DNA of 64,000 nucleotides, from NCBI GenBank assembly GCA_029781795.1, contig JAKOWB010000077.1, positions 1-64,000 on the forward strand. The letters run 5' to 3'. Position numbers and translations under genes: made by a program. The stretch is from Pseudomonadota bacterium. GTDB lineage: Bacteria; Pseudomonadota; Alphaproteobacteria; Kiloniellales; JACOMY01. The notes under the pieces were generated by a model. That model saw only the letters and a program-made list of their open reading frames with translations. It ran no database searches and was not told the origin of the DNA. This document shows positions 49,198 to 58,518 of this stretch, piece by piece. The stretch's first letter is position 1, and each line of letters opens with the position of its first letter.

Positions 49198-50741
49198 CAG
49201 GCGGCGGCCTCCGGCTCCACGTAGCGCGGGAAGAGGCCCTGCGGCGCCGGCAGCGGCGCGCCGGCGGTCAGCGCCGCCGCGAAGCTGGCGAAACTGCGCG
49301 CCTCGGCCGGCACGGCGAGCTGGTCCAGCAGGCGGCCCATGGTCTCGGGCATCACCGCCTGCAGCAGGATCGCCAGGCGCCGCACCGTCTCGGCCAGGAC
49401 ATAGAGCACCGTGCCCATGCGCGCCGGATCGGTCTTCTTCAGCGCCCAGGGCGCCTGCGCGTCGATGTAGCGGTTGGCGTCGCCCACCACCTGCCAGACG
49501 CCTTCCAGCGCCCGGTTGAAGGCCTGCGCCGCCAGGGTCTGGCGCAGCATCGGCAGCAGCGCCGCGGCGTCGTCCAGCAGCTTGCGGTCGGCATCGGTCA
49601 GCGCCTGCGGTGCCGGCACCGCCGCGCCGCAGTTCTTCTGGATCATGGAGAGCGAACGCTGGGCGAGGTTGCCCAGGTCGTTCGCCAGGTCGGTGTTCAT
49701 GCGCCGGACCATGGCGGCGTGGCTGAAATCGCCGTCCTGACCGAAGGGCACCTCGCGCAGCAGGAAGTAGCGCACGGGGTCGAGGCCGTACTTCGCCACC
49801 AGTTCGCCCGGCACGATGACGTTGCCCAGCGACTTGGAGATCTTCTGCCCTTCGTTGGTCCACCAGCCGTGCGCGAAGACGCGGCGCGGCGGCGGCAGCT
49901 CCGCCGCCATCAGGAAGGCCGGCCAATAGACCGTGTGGAAGCGCAGGATGTCCTTGCCGACCAGGTGCAGGTCGGCCGGCCAGAAGGCCTTGTAGGTCTC
50001 CAGGCTCTCGTCCGGGAAGCCGGTCGCGGTGATGTAGTTGGTCAGCGCGTCGATCCAGACGTACATGATGTGCGCCGGGTCGTTCGGCACCGGGATGCCC
50101 CACTTGAAGGTGGTGCGGCTGATCGAGAGATCCTTGAGACCGCCGCGCACGAAGGACAGCACCTCGTTGCGACGCGTCTCCGGCGCAATGAAGTCGGGGT
50201 GCTCCTCATAGAACTTCATCAGCCGCTCCTGCCAGGCCGAGAGGCGGAAGAAGTAGCTGGGCTCCTCCACCCACTCGACCTCCTTGCCGGTCGGGCCGTA
50301 GCGCTTGCCGTCGCGAATGGTGATCTCGTCCTCGCCATAGAAGGCCTCGTCCGAGACGGCGTACCAGCCGCCATAGTTGGCAAGGTAGATCTCGCCGCGC
50401 TCGGCGAGGCGCGTCCACAGCGCCTGCACGGACTTCACGTGCCGCGCCTCGGTGGTGCGGATGAAGTCGTCGTTGGAGAAGTTCATCGTGCGGCAGAGGT
50501 CGCGGAAGTTCTGGCTGACCTTGTCGACGAAGGGCTTGGGCGCGATGCCCGCCGCCTGCGCCGCCTTCTCGACCTTCTGGCCGTGCTCGTCGGTGCCGGT
50601 CAGGAACATCACGCGCTTGCCGTCCAGCCGGTTGAAGCGGGCCAGCACGTCGCAGGCGAGCGAGGTGTAGGCGTGCCCGATGTGCGGCGCGTCGTTGACG
50701 TAGTAGATCGGCGAGGTGACGTAGAAGGTCTGGTCGGACAT
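49197..50741 (-). CDS. metG: Methionyl-tRNA synthetase
   Basis: A 514-residue class I aminoacyl-tRNA synthetase that charges tRNA-Met. The HIGH motif is in PIYYVNDAPHIGHAYT, the KMSKS equivalent is KISKSLGN, and WIDALTNY and EVPFGQDGDFSH are typical. The four-Cys zinc knuckle is absent and there is no C-terminal tRNA-binding extension, as in the short alphaproteobacterial form (MetG2 type). ATG 50741. The holB gene lies 56 bases upstream. Confidence 0.97.
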   Translation of the reverse strand: MSDQTFYVTSPIYYVNDAPHIGHAYTSLACDVLARFNRLDGKRVMFLTGTDEHGQKVEKAAQAAGIAPKPFVDKVSQNFRDLCRTMNFSNDDFIRTTEARHVKSVQALWTRLAERGEIYLANYGGWYAVSDEAFYGEDEITIRDGKRYGPTGKEVEWVEEPSYFFRLSAWQERLMKFYEEHPDFIAPETRRNEVLSFVRGGLKDLSISRTTFKWGIPVPNDPAHIMYVWIDALTNYITATGFPDESLETYKAFWPADLHLVGKDILRFHTVYWPAFLMAAELPPPRRVFAHGWWTNEGQKISKSLGNVIVPGELVAKYGLDPVRYFLLREVPFGQDGDFSHAAMVRRMNTDLANDLGNLAQRSLSMIQKNCGAAVPAPQALTDADRKLLDDAAALLPMLRQTLAAQAFNRALEGVWQVVGDANRYIDAQAPWALKKTDPARMGTVLYVLAETVRRLAILLQAVMPETMGRLLDQLAVPAEARSFASFAAALTAGAPLPAPQGLFPRYVEPEAAA

Positions 50742-50797
50742 GGGCTTGGCTTCCAGCGCAGGGCTATGCGAGAGGGGACGCCGGTACCGCTGCCGTT

Positions 50798-51925
50798 TCA
50801 GGCGGCGACCAGCGCCTCGATCTCGAGAAACGCCGCCATGGCCACCTGCCTGCGGTCGAGATTGACGCGGTCGGTGCGGGCCACGAGGCGGGTCAGTTTC
50901 TCCCACAGCGCCAGCCAATCCGCAAGGCGCCGGAGCCCGGCCAGCCGCGCCGCCAGACCCTCCTCCTCGGCCACCACGGCGGCCGGGGCGCGGCCCAGGG
51001 CCCCCTCGCGCACCAGGCGGGCCAGCCACCAGCCCAGCAGTTCCATGGTCGTGGCAAAGGCCCGGTCGGCCCCGGCGCGGCCCAGCGCGTCGGCGAAGGC
51101 GTGGGTGCGCGTGATGTCGAGGCGCGGCAGGGTGCCCAGCAGGCCGACCAGTTCGCGGTAGAGTTCCAGGCCCCCCGCCTCCACCAGGTCCAGCGCCCGG
51201 CCGATCGAGCCGTCGGCCAGGCCGACGATGGCAGGCCGCTCCAGCGGGTCGAGTTCGGGCGCATAGTCGGCCAGCAGCCTGGCGACCGTCGCCCCCGGCA
51301 GCGGCGCCAGCGCCAGGTGGCAGCAGCGCGAGCGGATGGTCGGCAGCAGCGAACCCGGCGCGTGCGAGACCAGCAGGATCAGCGAGCGCGGCGCCGGCTC
51401 CTCCAGGATCTTCAGCAGCGCGTTGGCGGCATTGCGGTTCAGCTCGTCGGCGCTGTCCACCACCAGGATGCGCCAGCCGCCCTCGGCCGGGGTGTGGTGC
51501 AGGCGGTCGATGGCGCCGCGCACCTCCTCGATGACGATCTCGCCGCGCCGCTTGCCGGTCTTCTCGTTGACCCCGCGCTCCAGGGTCAGCAGGTCGGGAT
51601 GCCCCGCGGAGGCGACCCGGCGGAAGATCGGATGACCGGCCGCCAGCGCCAGGTCCTTGGGCGGCGGCGGCGCGCCGAAGAGGCCCGGCCCCTCGTCTTC
51701 CGCCGCCCCGCCGCCGGCCAGCAGGTAGCGGGCGAAGCGGAAGGCCAGCGTCGCCTTGCCGACGCCGCGCGGCCCGGTCAGCAGCCAGGCATGCGGCAGG
51801 CGGCCGGACTTCACCGCGCGCAGCAGCACGGCCTCGGCCGCGGCCTGGTCCAGCAGGCGGGGATTGGCGCGTGGTGCCGGAAAGGCGGGGGCCTCCTCCG
51901 CGGGGTCAGGCGGGGCCTTAGCCAT
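50798..51925 (-). CDS. holB: DNA polymerase III delta-prime subunit
   Basis: A 375-residue clamp-loader subunit. The AAA+ core has LLTGPRGVGKATLAFRFARYLL (P-loop), the segment ADELNRNAANALLKILEEPAPRSLILLVS (Walker B region with sensor 1) and TIRSRCCHL (the SRC motif). The cysteine-rich zinc module of E. coli HolB is not present; between the P-loop and Walker B there is instead a GAPPPPKDLALAAGHP stretch, normal for alphaproteobacteria. It is placed between tmk and metG as in related genomes. Confidence 0.94.
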   Translation of the reverse strand: MAKAPPDPAEEAPAFPAPRANPRLLDQAAAEAVLLRAVKSGRLPHAWLLTGPRGVGKATLAFRFARYLLAGGGAAEDEGPGLFGAPPPPKDLALAAGHPIFRRVASAGHPDLLTLERGVNEKTGKRRGEIVIEEVRGAIDRLHHTPAEGGWRILVVDSADELNRNAANALLKILEEPAPRSLILLVSHAPGSLLPTIRSRCCHLALAPLPGATVARLLADYAPELDPLERPAIVGLADGSIGRALDLVEAGGLELYRELVGLLGTLPRLDITRTHAFADALGRAGADRAFATTMELLGWWLARLVREGALGRAPAAVVAEEEGLAARLAGLRRLADWLALWEKLTRLVARTDRVNLDRRQVAMAAFLEIEALVAA

Positions 51926-51931
51926 GTGCCC

Positions 51932-52567
51932 TCACAGCTCCCCGCCCAGCCGATCCAGCAGCGCCCGCTCGCCGGCCAGCGTCACCGCCTCCAGCGGCTG
52001 CCCGGCGTCGATCACCGCGCAGCGCCCCGGCTCGGCCCTGGCGATGGCCTGGAAGCCTGCGCGCAGGCGCTGGTGGAAGGCCAGGTCCTGCGCCTCGAAG
52101 CGCCCTTCCCCGCCGCGCCGGGCGGCGGCGCGGGCCAGGCCCAGGGCCGGATCGAGGTCGAAGACCAGCGTCAGGTCGGGCCGGAGGCGTCCGATGACCA
52201 GGGCATGCAGCGCCTCGATGGCGCCGGCACCGAGGCCCCGGGCATAGCCCTGGTAGGCGACAGTGGAATCGAGGAAGCGATCGCAGACCACCCAGTCGCC
52301 CCGCGCCAGGGCCGGGCGGATCACCCGCTCGACGTGGTCGCGACGGGCGGCGAAGACCAGCAGCGCCTCGCTCCAGGCGTCCCAGCGCCCGGGCTCGCCG
52401 TTGACCAGCAGGGCACGGATCTCCTCGGCGCCCGGCGTGCCGCCCGGCTCGCGCGTCTCGACGACGGTCTTGCCGCGCGCGCGCAGCAGCTGCGCCAAGG
52501 CGCGGGCCTGGGTCGACTTTCCCGCCCCCTCGCCCCCCTCCAGGGTGATGAATCGCCCACGCGCCAT
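51932..52567 (-). CDS. tmk: Thymidylate kinase
   Basis: A 211-residue kinase that makes dTDP from dTMP. P-loop ITLEGGEGAGKST, dTMP-binding TREPGGTPGAEEIR, the DR-x motif VVCDRFLDSTVAYQGYARG and a LID region LARAAARRGGEGRFE. I took the ATG at 52567, 12 residues after a possible upstream ATG at 52603, because MARGRFITLEGG is the normal N-terminus. It stops six bases before the holB start. Confidence 0.96.
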   Translation of the reverse strand: MARGRFITLEGGEGAGKSTQARALAQLLRARGKTVVETREPGGTPGAEEIRALLVNGEPGRWDAWSEALLVFAARRDHVERVIRPALARGDWVVCDRFLDSTVAYQGYARGLGAGAIEALHALVIGRLRPDLTLVFDLDPALGLARAAARRGGEGRFEAQDLAFHQRLRAGFQAIARAEPGRCAVIDAGQPLEAVTLAGERALLDRLGGEL

Positions 52568-52622
52568 GGCGGGCACTCTGGGCAGCCCGGGGCGCAGGGT
52601 CAATGCGGGCCGCCTGGCCCTG

Positions 52623-53744
52623 TCACAGCAGGGACTTCACGCCCTCGATCATGCGGCCGATCAGGCCCATCTCGCCGACCGCCTGGCCGGCGACGATGGG
52701 CAGGTCGACCGGCTTCAGCCCCGGCGCCTCGACCGTCACCACCGCGACCTCCTGGCCCTGGGCGATGGGGGCGACCAGCGGCGACTGGTAGCGCAGCGTG
52801 ACCTTCATCTCGGCCCGGCTGGAGCGCAGCATCTGCAGCTCGATGTCTTTCGGCACCACCAGCGGCACGCTGTCGGCGTCGCCCATGAAGACCGGCGCCT
52901 GGTCCAGTACCTCGCCGGCGGCGAAGAGCTTGTAGCTGGCGAACTCGCGGAAGCCCCAGGTGAGCAGGCGCTCGCCCTCCTCCGCCCGGCTCTTCTCGCT
53001 GTCCATGCCGGTGATGATGAGCAGCAGGCGCTTGCCGTTCTGCACCGCCGTGCCGGCGAGGCAATAGCCCGCCTCGTTGGTGTGGCCGGTCTTCAGGCCG
53101 TCGGCGCCGATGTTCTTGTAGAGCAGCGGGTTGCGGTTGGGCTGCTTGATGTTGGCCCAGGTGAACTCGGTCTCGCTGTAGAAGTGGTAGTACTCGGGGA
53201 AGTCATGGATCAGGCGCAGACCCAGCGTCGCGAGGTCGCGCGCCGTCATGTACTGGTTGGGGTCGGGCCAGCCGCTGGCGTTGGCGAAGTGCGAGCCGGT
53301 GAGGCCCATCTCCGCCGCCTTCTTGTTCATCTCCTCGGCGAAAGCTGCCTCGCTGCCGGCAAGGCCCTCGGCGAAGGCCACGGCGGCGTCGTTGCCCGAC
53401 TGGATGATGAGGCCGCGCAGCATGTCCTCGACGCGCACCTGCTCGCCCACCTCGATCCACATCTTCGAGCCTTCCATGCGCCAGGCCTTCTCGCTGACCG
53501 GCAGCTTGTCGTCGAGCGAGAGGCGCTTGTCCTTCAGCCGCTCGAAGATCAGGTAGGCGGTCATCAGCTTGGTCATCGAGGCCGGCGGAATGCGCTCGTC
53601 GGCGTTCTTCTCGAACAGCGCCGCGCCGGTGTCGCCGTCGACCAGGATCGCCGTGGTCGCGGCGGTTTCCAGCGCGGCGGCGGGGCGCAGGGCGAAGGTG
53701 ACGAGAAGCAGGGCGACGACGGCAAGGCGCGGCAACAGGGTCAT
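52623..53744 (-). CDS. dacC: D-alanyl-D-alanine carboxypeptidase (DacA/DacC type)
   Basis: A 373-residue penicillin-binding protein that trims the terminal D-Ala of peptidoglycan. The signal peptide ends in AAA near residue 24. The active-site motifs are complete: PPASMTKLMTA (SxxK), SGNDAA (SxN) and LKTGHTNEAG (KTG). The C-terminal domain (PVFMGDADSVPLVVPKDIELQML) resembles the PBP5-type beta-sandwich, and the last 20 residues may form an amphipathic membrane anchor. It follows rlpA in an operon with tmk and holB. Confidence 0.94.
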   Translation of the reverse strand: MTLLPRLAVVALLLVTFALRPAAALETAATTAILVDGDTGAALFEKNADERIPPASMTKLMTAYLIFERLKDKRLSLDDKLPVSEKAWRMEGSKMWIEVGEQVRVEDMLRGLIIQSGNDAAVAFAEGLAGSEAAFAEEMNKKAAEMGLTGSHFANASGWPDPNQYMTARDLATLGLRLIHDFPEYYHFYSETEFTWANIKQPNRNPLLYKNIGADGLKTGHTNEAGYCLAGTAVQNGKRLLLIITGMDSEKSRAEEGERLLTWGFREFASYKLFAAGEVLDQAPVFMGDADSVPLVVPKDIELQMLRSSRAEMKVTLRYQSPLVAPIAQGQEVAVVTVEAPGLKPVDLPIVAGQAVGEMGLIGRMIEGVKSLL

Positions 53745-53778
53745 GGGGCGGGGTACTCCTTCAACGGCTCTCTTTTGC

Positions 53779-54693
53779 TCACTCCACCACGATGTGACTC
53801 TCGGTATAGCCCGCGGAGATCAGCTTGTTCAGCGTGCGATCCGCCGCATCGACCGAGGCCAGGGGCCCGATCCGCACCCGATAGAAGGTATTGGCGCCGA
53901 TCTTCACCGCGGCGACGAAGGCCTGGCCATAGGGCGCGATCTTGGCGCGCAGGGCCTCGGCATTGCCCGGGTTCGCAAAGGACCCGGACTGGATGTAGAT
54001 CTGCGTCGGCAGCACGTTCTTCTGCTCGACCTTGCCGTCGGGCATCGGCACCGCGGCGACGACGGCCGGCTGCGCCGAGGGGAAGGGCTGCGGCGCCGGC
54101 TGGCTGCTGGTGGTGGGCGTCGGGCCGCCCAGCGTCTTGGTCTCCACCTGGCCGACCGGCGCCGCCTGCGGCAGGTCCTTGTCGTCGGTGACCGGCGTCT
54201 GCGCCTGGGCCACGGAGACGAGCTGCTGGCTCTCCTGCGGCAGGATCTCCACCAGCACCTTGGCGGTACCCTTGCGCTGCATGTCCAGCAGTTCGGCCGC
54301 GCGCTTCGACAGGTCGATGATGCGCCCGTTGGCGAAGGGGCCGCGGTCGTTGATGCGCACCTTGATCGAGCGGCCGTTCTCCAGGTTGGTCACCTGCACC
54401 ATGACCGGCATCGGCAGGGTCGGGTGCGCGGCGGTCAGCGCGTACTGGTCATAGGTCTCGCCGTTCGCCGTCTTCTTGCCGTGGAAGCCGGGGCCATACC
54501 ACGAGGCGATGCCGGTCTCGCGGTACTCCCAGTCCGCCTTGGGGTAGTACCAGACGCCGTTCACCTGATAGGGCTTGCCGACCTTGAACTCGCCGACCGG
54601 CCCGGGCTTCGTCGTCGGGCTCGACGCGCAGCCGGCCAGGAGCAGCAGCGCTCCGACTGCCAGGATCCTGACCAGGACCGCCCCCGCACCCAT
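53779..54693 (-). CDS. rlpA: Septal ring lytic transglycosylase RlpA (with SPOR domain)
   Basis: A 304-residue outer-membrane lipoprotein. The lipobox is LLLLAGCASS with Cys22. The double-psi beta-barrel domain (about 55-150) has GIASWYGPGFHGKKTANGE, VTNLENGRSIKVRINDRGPF and IIDLSKRAAELL, which includes the catalytic Asp and the His. A proline/glutamine-rich linker follows, then a C-terminal SPOR domain (about 215-304; YIQSGSFANPGNAEALRAKI). Such proteins cleave peptidoglycan at the septum. It sits between an MltB-like gene and dacC. Confidence 0.95.
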   Translation of the reverse strand: MGAGAVLVRILAVGALLLLAGCASSPTTKPGPVGEFKVGKPYQVNGVWYYPKADWEYRETGIASWYGPGFHGKKTANGETYDQYALTAAHPTLPMPVMVQVTNLENGRSIKVRINDRGPFANGRIIDLSKRAAELLDMQRKGTAKVLVEILPQESQQLVSVAQAQTPVTDDKDLPQAAPVGQVETKTLGGPTPTTSSQPAPQPFPSAQPAVVAAVPMPDGKVEQKNVLPTQIYIQSGSFANPGNAEALRAKIAPYGQAFVAAVKIGANTFYRVRIGPLASVDAADRTLNKLISAGYTESHIVVE

Positions 54694-54724
54694 GGTTCTG
54701 CTTCCTCCCCCAGTTCGCCGACCG

Positions 54725-55948
54725 CTAGCCGGCCTGCACTCGCATGGCCTCGATGATCGCGCGCGTCGGATAGGCGTCGGCCGGAAAGCCGTTCTTCGCC
54801 TGGAAGGCGCGCAGCGCGGCCCGGGTCTTGGGGCCGACCTTGCCGTCCGGCGTGCCGCTGTCGAAACCGAGCTTGTTGAGATACTCCTGCATCGTCTTGA
54901 TCTCCTCGCGGCTGAGGCGCTCTTCCTCCACCGGCTTCACCGCCTTGAAGGGCCCCTTGCCGGCGATGCGGTCCGACAGGTGGCCGACCGAGATGGCGTA
55001 GAGGTGCGAGTTGTTCCAGCGCAGGATGGTGTAGAAGTTCTGCAGCACGACGAAGGCGGGACCTTGCCAGCCTGCGGGCAGCAGGATGGCGCCCGACTTT
55101 TCCTGCAGCGTCAGATCGCCGCCGTCGGGGCGCCGCACGCCCAGCGCCTGCCAGCGCGCCACCGGCTGGCGGTTATCGGCGCCAGACTGCTCCCAGGGGA
55201 AGTCGGCCGGCATGACGACCTCGTAGCCCCAGGGCAGGCCCGGCACCCAGCCGCTGTTCTCCAAGAAGTGCGCGGCCGAGGCGAAGGCGTCGCTGGTGTT
55301 GTTCCAGATGTCCTTCTTGCCGTCGTTGTCATAGTCCAGCGCGTTGTTGAGAAAGGTCGAGGGCAGGAACTGGAAGTGCCCCATCGCACCGGCCCAGGAG
55401 CCGATCATGCCGGCCGCCGTGATGTGGCCCTGCTCGACGATGGTCAGCGCGTTCAGCAGCTCGGTGCGGAAGAAGGCGCTGCGGCGCTCGTCCCAGGCCA
55501 GGGTCGCCAGCGCGGCGATCACCTCGTAGTCGCCCATGTAGGTGCCGTAGTTGGTCTCCAGCCCCCAGAACGCCATGAGCGATTCGGCCGGCACGCCGTG
55601 ATCGCCTTCGACCTGGTCCAGCACCTTCTGGTTCGCCGCCAGCCGCACCTGCCCGTCGGCGATGCGGGTGTCGGTGATGCGTGGCTCCATGTAGCGCCAG
55701 AAGGTCTGGGTGAACTCCGGCTGGTTGCGATCCAGGTCGATGACCTTCTGGATCGGCTGCAGGCCGGTCAGTGCCGCGTCCAGCGTCTTCTGCGAGATGC
55801 CCTTGGCCGCCGCCTCGGCGCGCAGCTCGACCAGCCAGGCGTCGAAATCGGCGTCGGTGGCGGCGCGCGCGTGGCGCAGAGAGCCGAAGACACCCGATAG
55901 TGCCAGCAGGGTGCCGCCGGTCAGCAGCGTACGGCGGGAAAGCTCCAT
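54725..55948 (-). CDS. MltB family lytic murein transglycosylase
   Basis: A 407-residue exported peptidoglycan lytic transglycosylase. The N-terminus MELSRRTLLTGGTLLALSG is a Tat-type signal (SRRTLL). The catalytic domain has FWGLETNYGTYMG with the catalytic Glu131, then GAMGHFQFLPSTF and the GHITAAGMIGSWAGA segment. Near the C-terminus (about 345-400) lies a peptidoglycan-binding module (MQEYLNKLGFDSGTPDGKVG). The ATG at 55948 was chosen because it begins the Tat signal; frame is open to 56002. It is followed by rlpA in the same operon. Confidence 0.92.
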   Translation of the reverse strand: MELSRRTLLTGGTLLALSGVFGSLRHARAATDADFDAWLVELRAEAAAKGISQKTLDAALTGLQPIQKVIDLDRNQPEFTQTFWRYMEPRITDTRIADGQVRLAANQKVLDQVEGDHGVPAESLMAFWGLETNYGTYMGDYEVIAALATLAWDERRSAFFRTELLNALTIVEQGHITAAGMIGSWAGAMGHFQFLPSTFLNNALDYDNDGKKDIWNNTSDAFASAAHFLENSGWVPGLPWGYEVVMPADFPWEQSGADNRQPVARWQALGVRRPDGGDLTLQEKSGAILLPAGWQGPAFVVLQNFYTILRWNNSHLYAISVGHLSDRIAGKGPFKAVKPVEEERLSREEIKTMQEYLNKLGFDSGTPDGKVGPKTRAALRAFQAKNGFPADAYPTRAIIEAMRVQAG

Positions 55949-56083
55949 CACCTCGACGACTCCATCGTCAAACCACGACCCCGCCCCCAGGCCTTCTGCC
56001 ACAGGGGACCCACGCGCCGCAATGCAGCGGAAATGTGTCTCTAAGAGGGCGCGGCCACCCCGGTCTCGATCGACGGGAGCGAG

Positions 56084-56890
56084 TCAGGGCGCGGGAAAGA
56101 GGTCAGGCGAGCGGCCGAGCAGGCGATAGACCAGCAGGCCGATCCATTCCTTGGCCGCGATGTCGAGCGCCCCCAGGCTGTAGAGCGGATCGACGTCGAA
56201 GCCCAGCCACGAACGGTCGGCGGTCAGGAAGTCCACCGGATAGGCCACCACACCCGGCCAGCCGGCGGCGCGGAAGCAGCCGATGGCGCGCGGCATGTGG
56301 AAGGCCGAGGTGATGACCACCCAGGTCTCGCCCGGCTGCGGACTGGCCAGTTCCTTGGCGAAGACCGCGTTCTCCCAGGTGTTGCGCGAGTTGCGCTCCA
56401 GGATCAGCCGCGCCGGGTCGAGGCCCATGCGCGCCAGGATACGCGCCGCGTCGTCGGCCTCGCGCAGTTCGGGCTTGCGCACCGAGCCGCTGCCGCCGGC
56501 GAAGACCAGCTTGGCCTTGGGATAGCGCTGTGCGAAGGCGACAAAGGCGGCCAGGCGGTCGCCGCCCGATTCGTTGATCTGCGGCGTCTCCTCGCCGTCG
56601 GCCTGGACATAGGAGATCGAGCCGCCCAGCACCACCACGCCGTCCACCCGTTCGGGCAGCGTGCGCATCACCGGAAAGCGGTTCTCCAGGGTGCCGAGCC
56701 ACAGCCGCTCCAGCGGGAAGAGCGAGATCAGCAGGAACCAGCCGATGGCCAGGGTCAGCAGCCAGCGGCCGATCCGCCGACCGCGGCGCCAGCCGAGCCA
56801 GCTCAAGAGGATACCCAGCACCAGCGCGATCAGCAGCAGCGTGGTCGGCTTGGCCAGGCCCCAGAAGATCTTGGACAGCTCGAAGCTCAC
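56084..56890 (-). CDS. YdcF family (DUF218) membrane protein
   Basis: A 268-residue protein of the YdcF/ElyC/SanA family. Two N-terminal membrane helices (PTTLLLIALVLGILLSWLG and WLLTLAIGWFLLISLFP) are followed by a DUF218 domain: GVVVLGGSISYVQADGEE, KLVFAGGSGSVRK, LILERNSRNTWENAVFAKEL and VVITSAFHMPRAIGCFRAAGW. Members such as ElyC influence cell-wall precursor (lipid carrier) metabolism. The GTG at 56890 yields the normal start; an ATG at 56923 would add 11 residues. Its downstream neighbours are peptidoglycan genes, which fits. Confidence 0.88.
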   Translation of the reverse strand: MSFELSKIFWGLAKPTTLLLIALVLGILLSWLGWRRGRRIGRWLLTLAIGWFLLISLFPLERLWLGTLENRFPVMRTLPERVDGVVVLGGSISYVQADGEETPQINESGGDRLAAFVAFAQRYPKAKLVFAGGSGSVRKPELREADDAARILARMGLDPARLILERNSRNTWENAVFAKELASPQPGETWVVITSAFHMPRAIGCFRAAGWPGVVAYPVDFLTADRSWLGFDVDPLYSLGALDIAAKEWIGLLVYRLLGRSPDLFPAP

Positions 56891-57045
56891 GGCGCGGCCC
56901 CCCTGCCCGCTCCCGCGGGCCACCTTCCGGCGGCAGACTTGGCATGGTGCCGGGCGCCCCGTCCAGTCTGGGACAAGCCGCCATTGCCGCCAGGCCGAGA
57001 CCGGGCGAGACTGAAGTCCCTGCCCGCCCTGGGGAGAAACTGCCC

Positions 57046-57408
57046 ATGCTTGAGCTCATTGCCCTGATCTGCGCCCTGCTGCTGATCGGCTGGATACCGA
57101 CCGAAGCTAGCAAGGTCATCAACGGTTGGGTCAACAAGCGCTTCAAGGGCGACCACGCCGCCTTCCTCAAGGCCTATCGCAAGCAGCTCACCTTCCTGGT
57201 CTGGGCCGGCCCGGTCTTCTTCGTACTGATGGGCGGCATCGCCCTCGTGTCCTTCAGCGACGGCGGCGACACGCTGAACGGCGTGATCAAGCTGGCGAGC
57301 GCGGTCGCCTGGGGCATCGACGGCTGGGTCGCCCACCTCTGGCGCGGCAAGCTCGACGCCGCCATCGCCAGCGGCAGCATTCCGAGCACGGCGAAGCCGG
57401 CCGCTTGA
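57046..57408 (+). CDS. Small two-helix membrane protein, unknown
   Basis: A 120-residue protein I do not recognise. It has membrane segments at about 2-19 (LELIALICALLLIGWI) and 43-62 (FLVWAGPVFFVLMGGIALV), with a basic stretch between (NKRFKGDHAAFLKAYRKQ), and perhaps a weak third one near VIKLASAVAWGIDGWV. GGGGAGA precedes the ATG at 57046. It is the only gene between the divergent YdcF gene and the DUF1036 gene. No function can be given. Confidence 0.6.
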   Translation: MLELIALICALLLIGWIPTEASKVINGWVNKRFKGDHAAFLKAYRKQLTFLVWAGPVFFVLMGGIALVSFSDGGDTLNGVIKLASAVAWGIDGWVAHLWRGKLDAAIASGSIPSTAKPAA

Positions 57409-57510
57409 CACCCCCTATACCCACAAAGCCAACAGTGCTTTTTGATTGAGTCTGCAGCGCCGGGACATCACAATTTTAGCCCCAACGCGGCCAGTTGGCG
57501 GAGGTGCGCC

Positions 57511-58503
57511 ATGACCAACGCGGCGACGCGGCAATCGCGCCCATGGACGGCCTGGATCTGCTTGGCAGTTCTTGTTCTTGCCAGCCTGACGACGACGCGG
57601 GCGAATGCCGCGCCGGCGCATTGCAAGGGCTACGATGACGATATTGAGGTAATGATCACCGATTGGGAACCAATTGACCTGATTGACTGGATGACGGAAG
57701 AATTAGAGCGATGCACGAAACCGAACTTGGACCGAGCTAAAGATTATTACTGGCGCGGAACTGCCTACTCACAGATTGGCGATAGTGGTAACGCTATTGA
57801 CGACTATACGAGGGCCATAGCTCTCAGTCCAAACAGTAATGTCGCTAGCCTCTCTTACATGGATCGCGGTTTGGAATACTGCCACCTAAAACCACCGGAG
57901 GTCGAACGCGGGTTAAAAGACTCGATGCAGGGAATCACTCTCAACACAGATAAAAGTGGTGTAGATGAAGCAAAATTTCTTCAGGCCACCCTTGCAACAG
58001 AAGGATTCTACACTGGCCCTATTGATGGCATCTTCGGTCCCCGCAGTCAGGCGGCCTTCCGGGACTACTGCGCGGCAGGAGCTCCCATTACCCGCGTCGT
58101 CCCTCCGGGGACAAACGACTCGCCTGTGCCGGCCACGAAGAGCGAGCCCTCGACCTATGTCACGCTCGAGGTCTGCAATCGAACCTACGAAGAGGTCTAC
58201 CTCGTCTTCGCGGCGCGCAAGGCACCCGGCAGCAGCACCTGGACCCTGCAGGGCTGGCGCAATGTCCCGGCCAACCAGTGCAAGGACGCCGCCACATTCG
58301 CGCGCGGCAATCTCTATCTCTATGCGGAAAGCAAGAGCTTCAGCTGGAGCGGCAGCGCAAGGACCTACTGCGCACCGAATCTGGCATTCCAACGCGACCT
58401 TATCGCCGGCTACACCTGCCAGTCTGGCGAACGCCTGCTCGGCTTTTATGAAGCGGAAGTCAGCGACAGTTCAGACGTTTTCACCTGGACCCTGACGGAG
58501 TAA
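57511..58503 (+). CDS. Exported TPR / peptidoglycan-binding-like / DUF1036 mosaic protein
   Basis: A 330-residue protein with a signal peptide (1-33, ending NAA). Next come a TPR-like region (about 70-120: AKDYYWRGTAYSQIGDSGN, AIDDYTRAIALSPN), a peptidoglycan-binding-like segment (about 150-190: LATEGFYTGPIDGIFGPRSQ, AAFRDYC) and a C-terminal DUF1036 domain (about 215-300: LEVCNRTYEEVYLVFA, LQGWRNVPANQC, YLYAES, W-x-G). GGAGG stands seven bases before the ATG at 57511; a TTG at 57442 is a poorer start. Base composition changes sharply inside the gene: 27 of 60 bases are G/C at 57661-57720 but 45 of 60 at 58201-58260, suggesting recombination between a foreign central part and a native end. 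Cell location: periplasm. Confidence 0.7.
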   Translation: MTNAATRQSRPWTAWICLAVLVLASLTTTRANAAPAHCKGYDDDIEVMITDWEPIDLIDWMTEELERCTKPNLDRAKDYYWRGTAYSQIGDSGNAIDDYTRAIALSPNSNVASLSYMDRGLEYCHLKPPEVERGLKDSMQGITLNTDKSGVDEAKFLQATLATEGFYTGPIDGIFGPRSQAAFRDYCAAGAPITRVVPPGTNDSPVPATKSEPSTYVTLEVCNRTYEEVYLVFAARKAPGSSTWTLQGWRNVPANQCKDAATFARGNLYLYAESKSFSWSGSARTYCAPNLAFQRDLIAGYTCQSGERLLGFYEAEVSDSSDVFTWTLTE

Positions 58504-58518
58504 TCAGGAGCATCGCCG

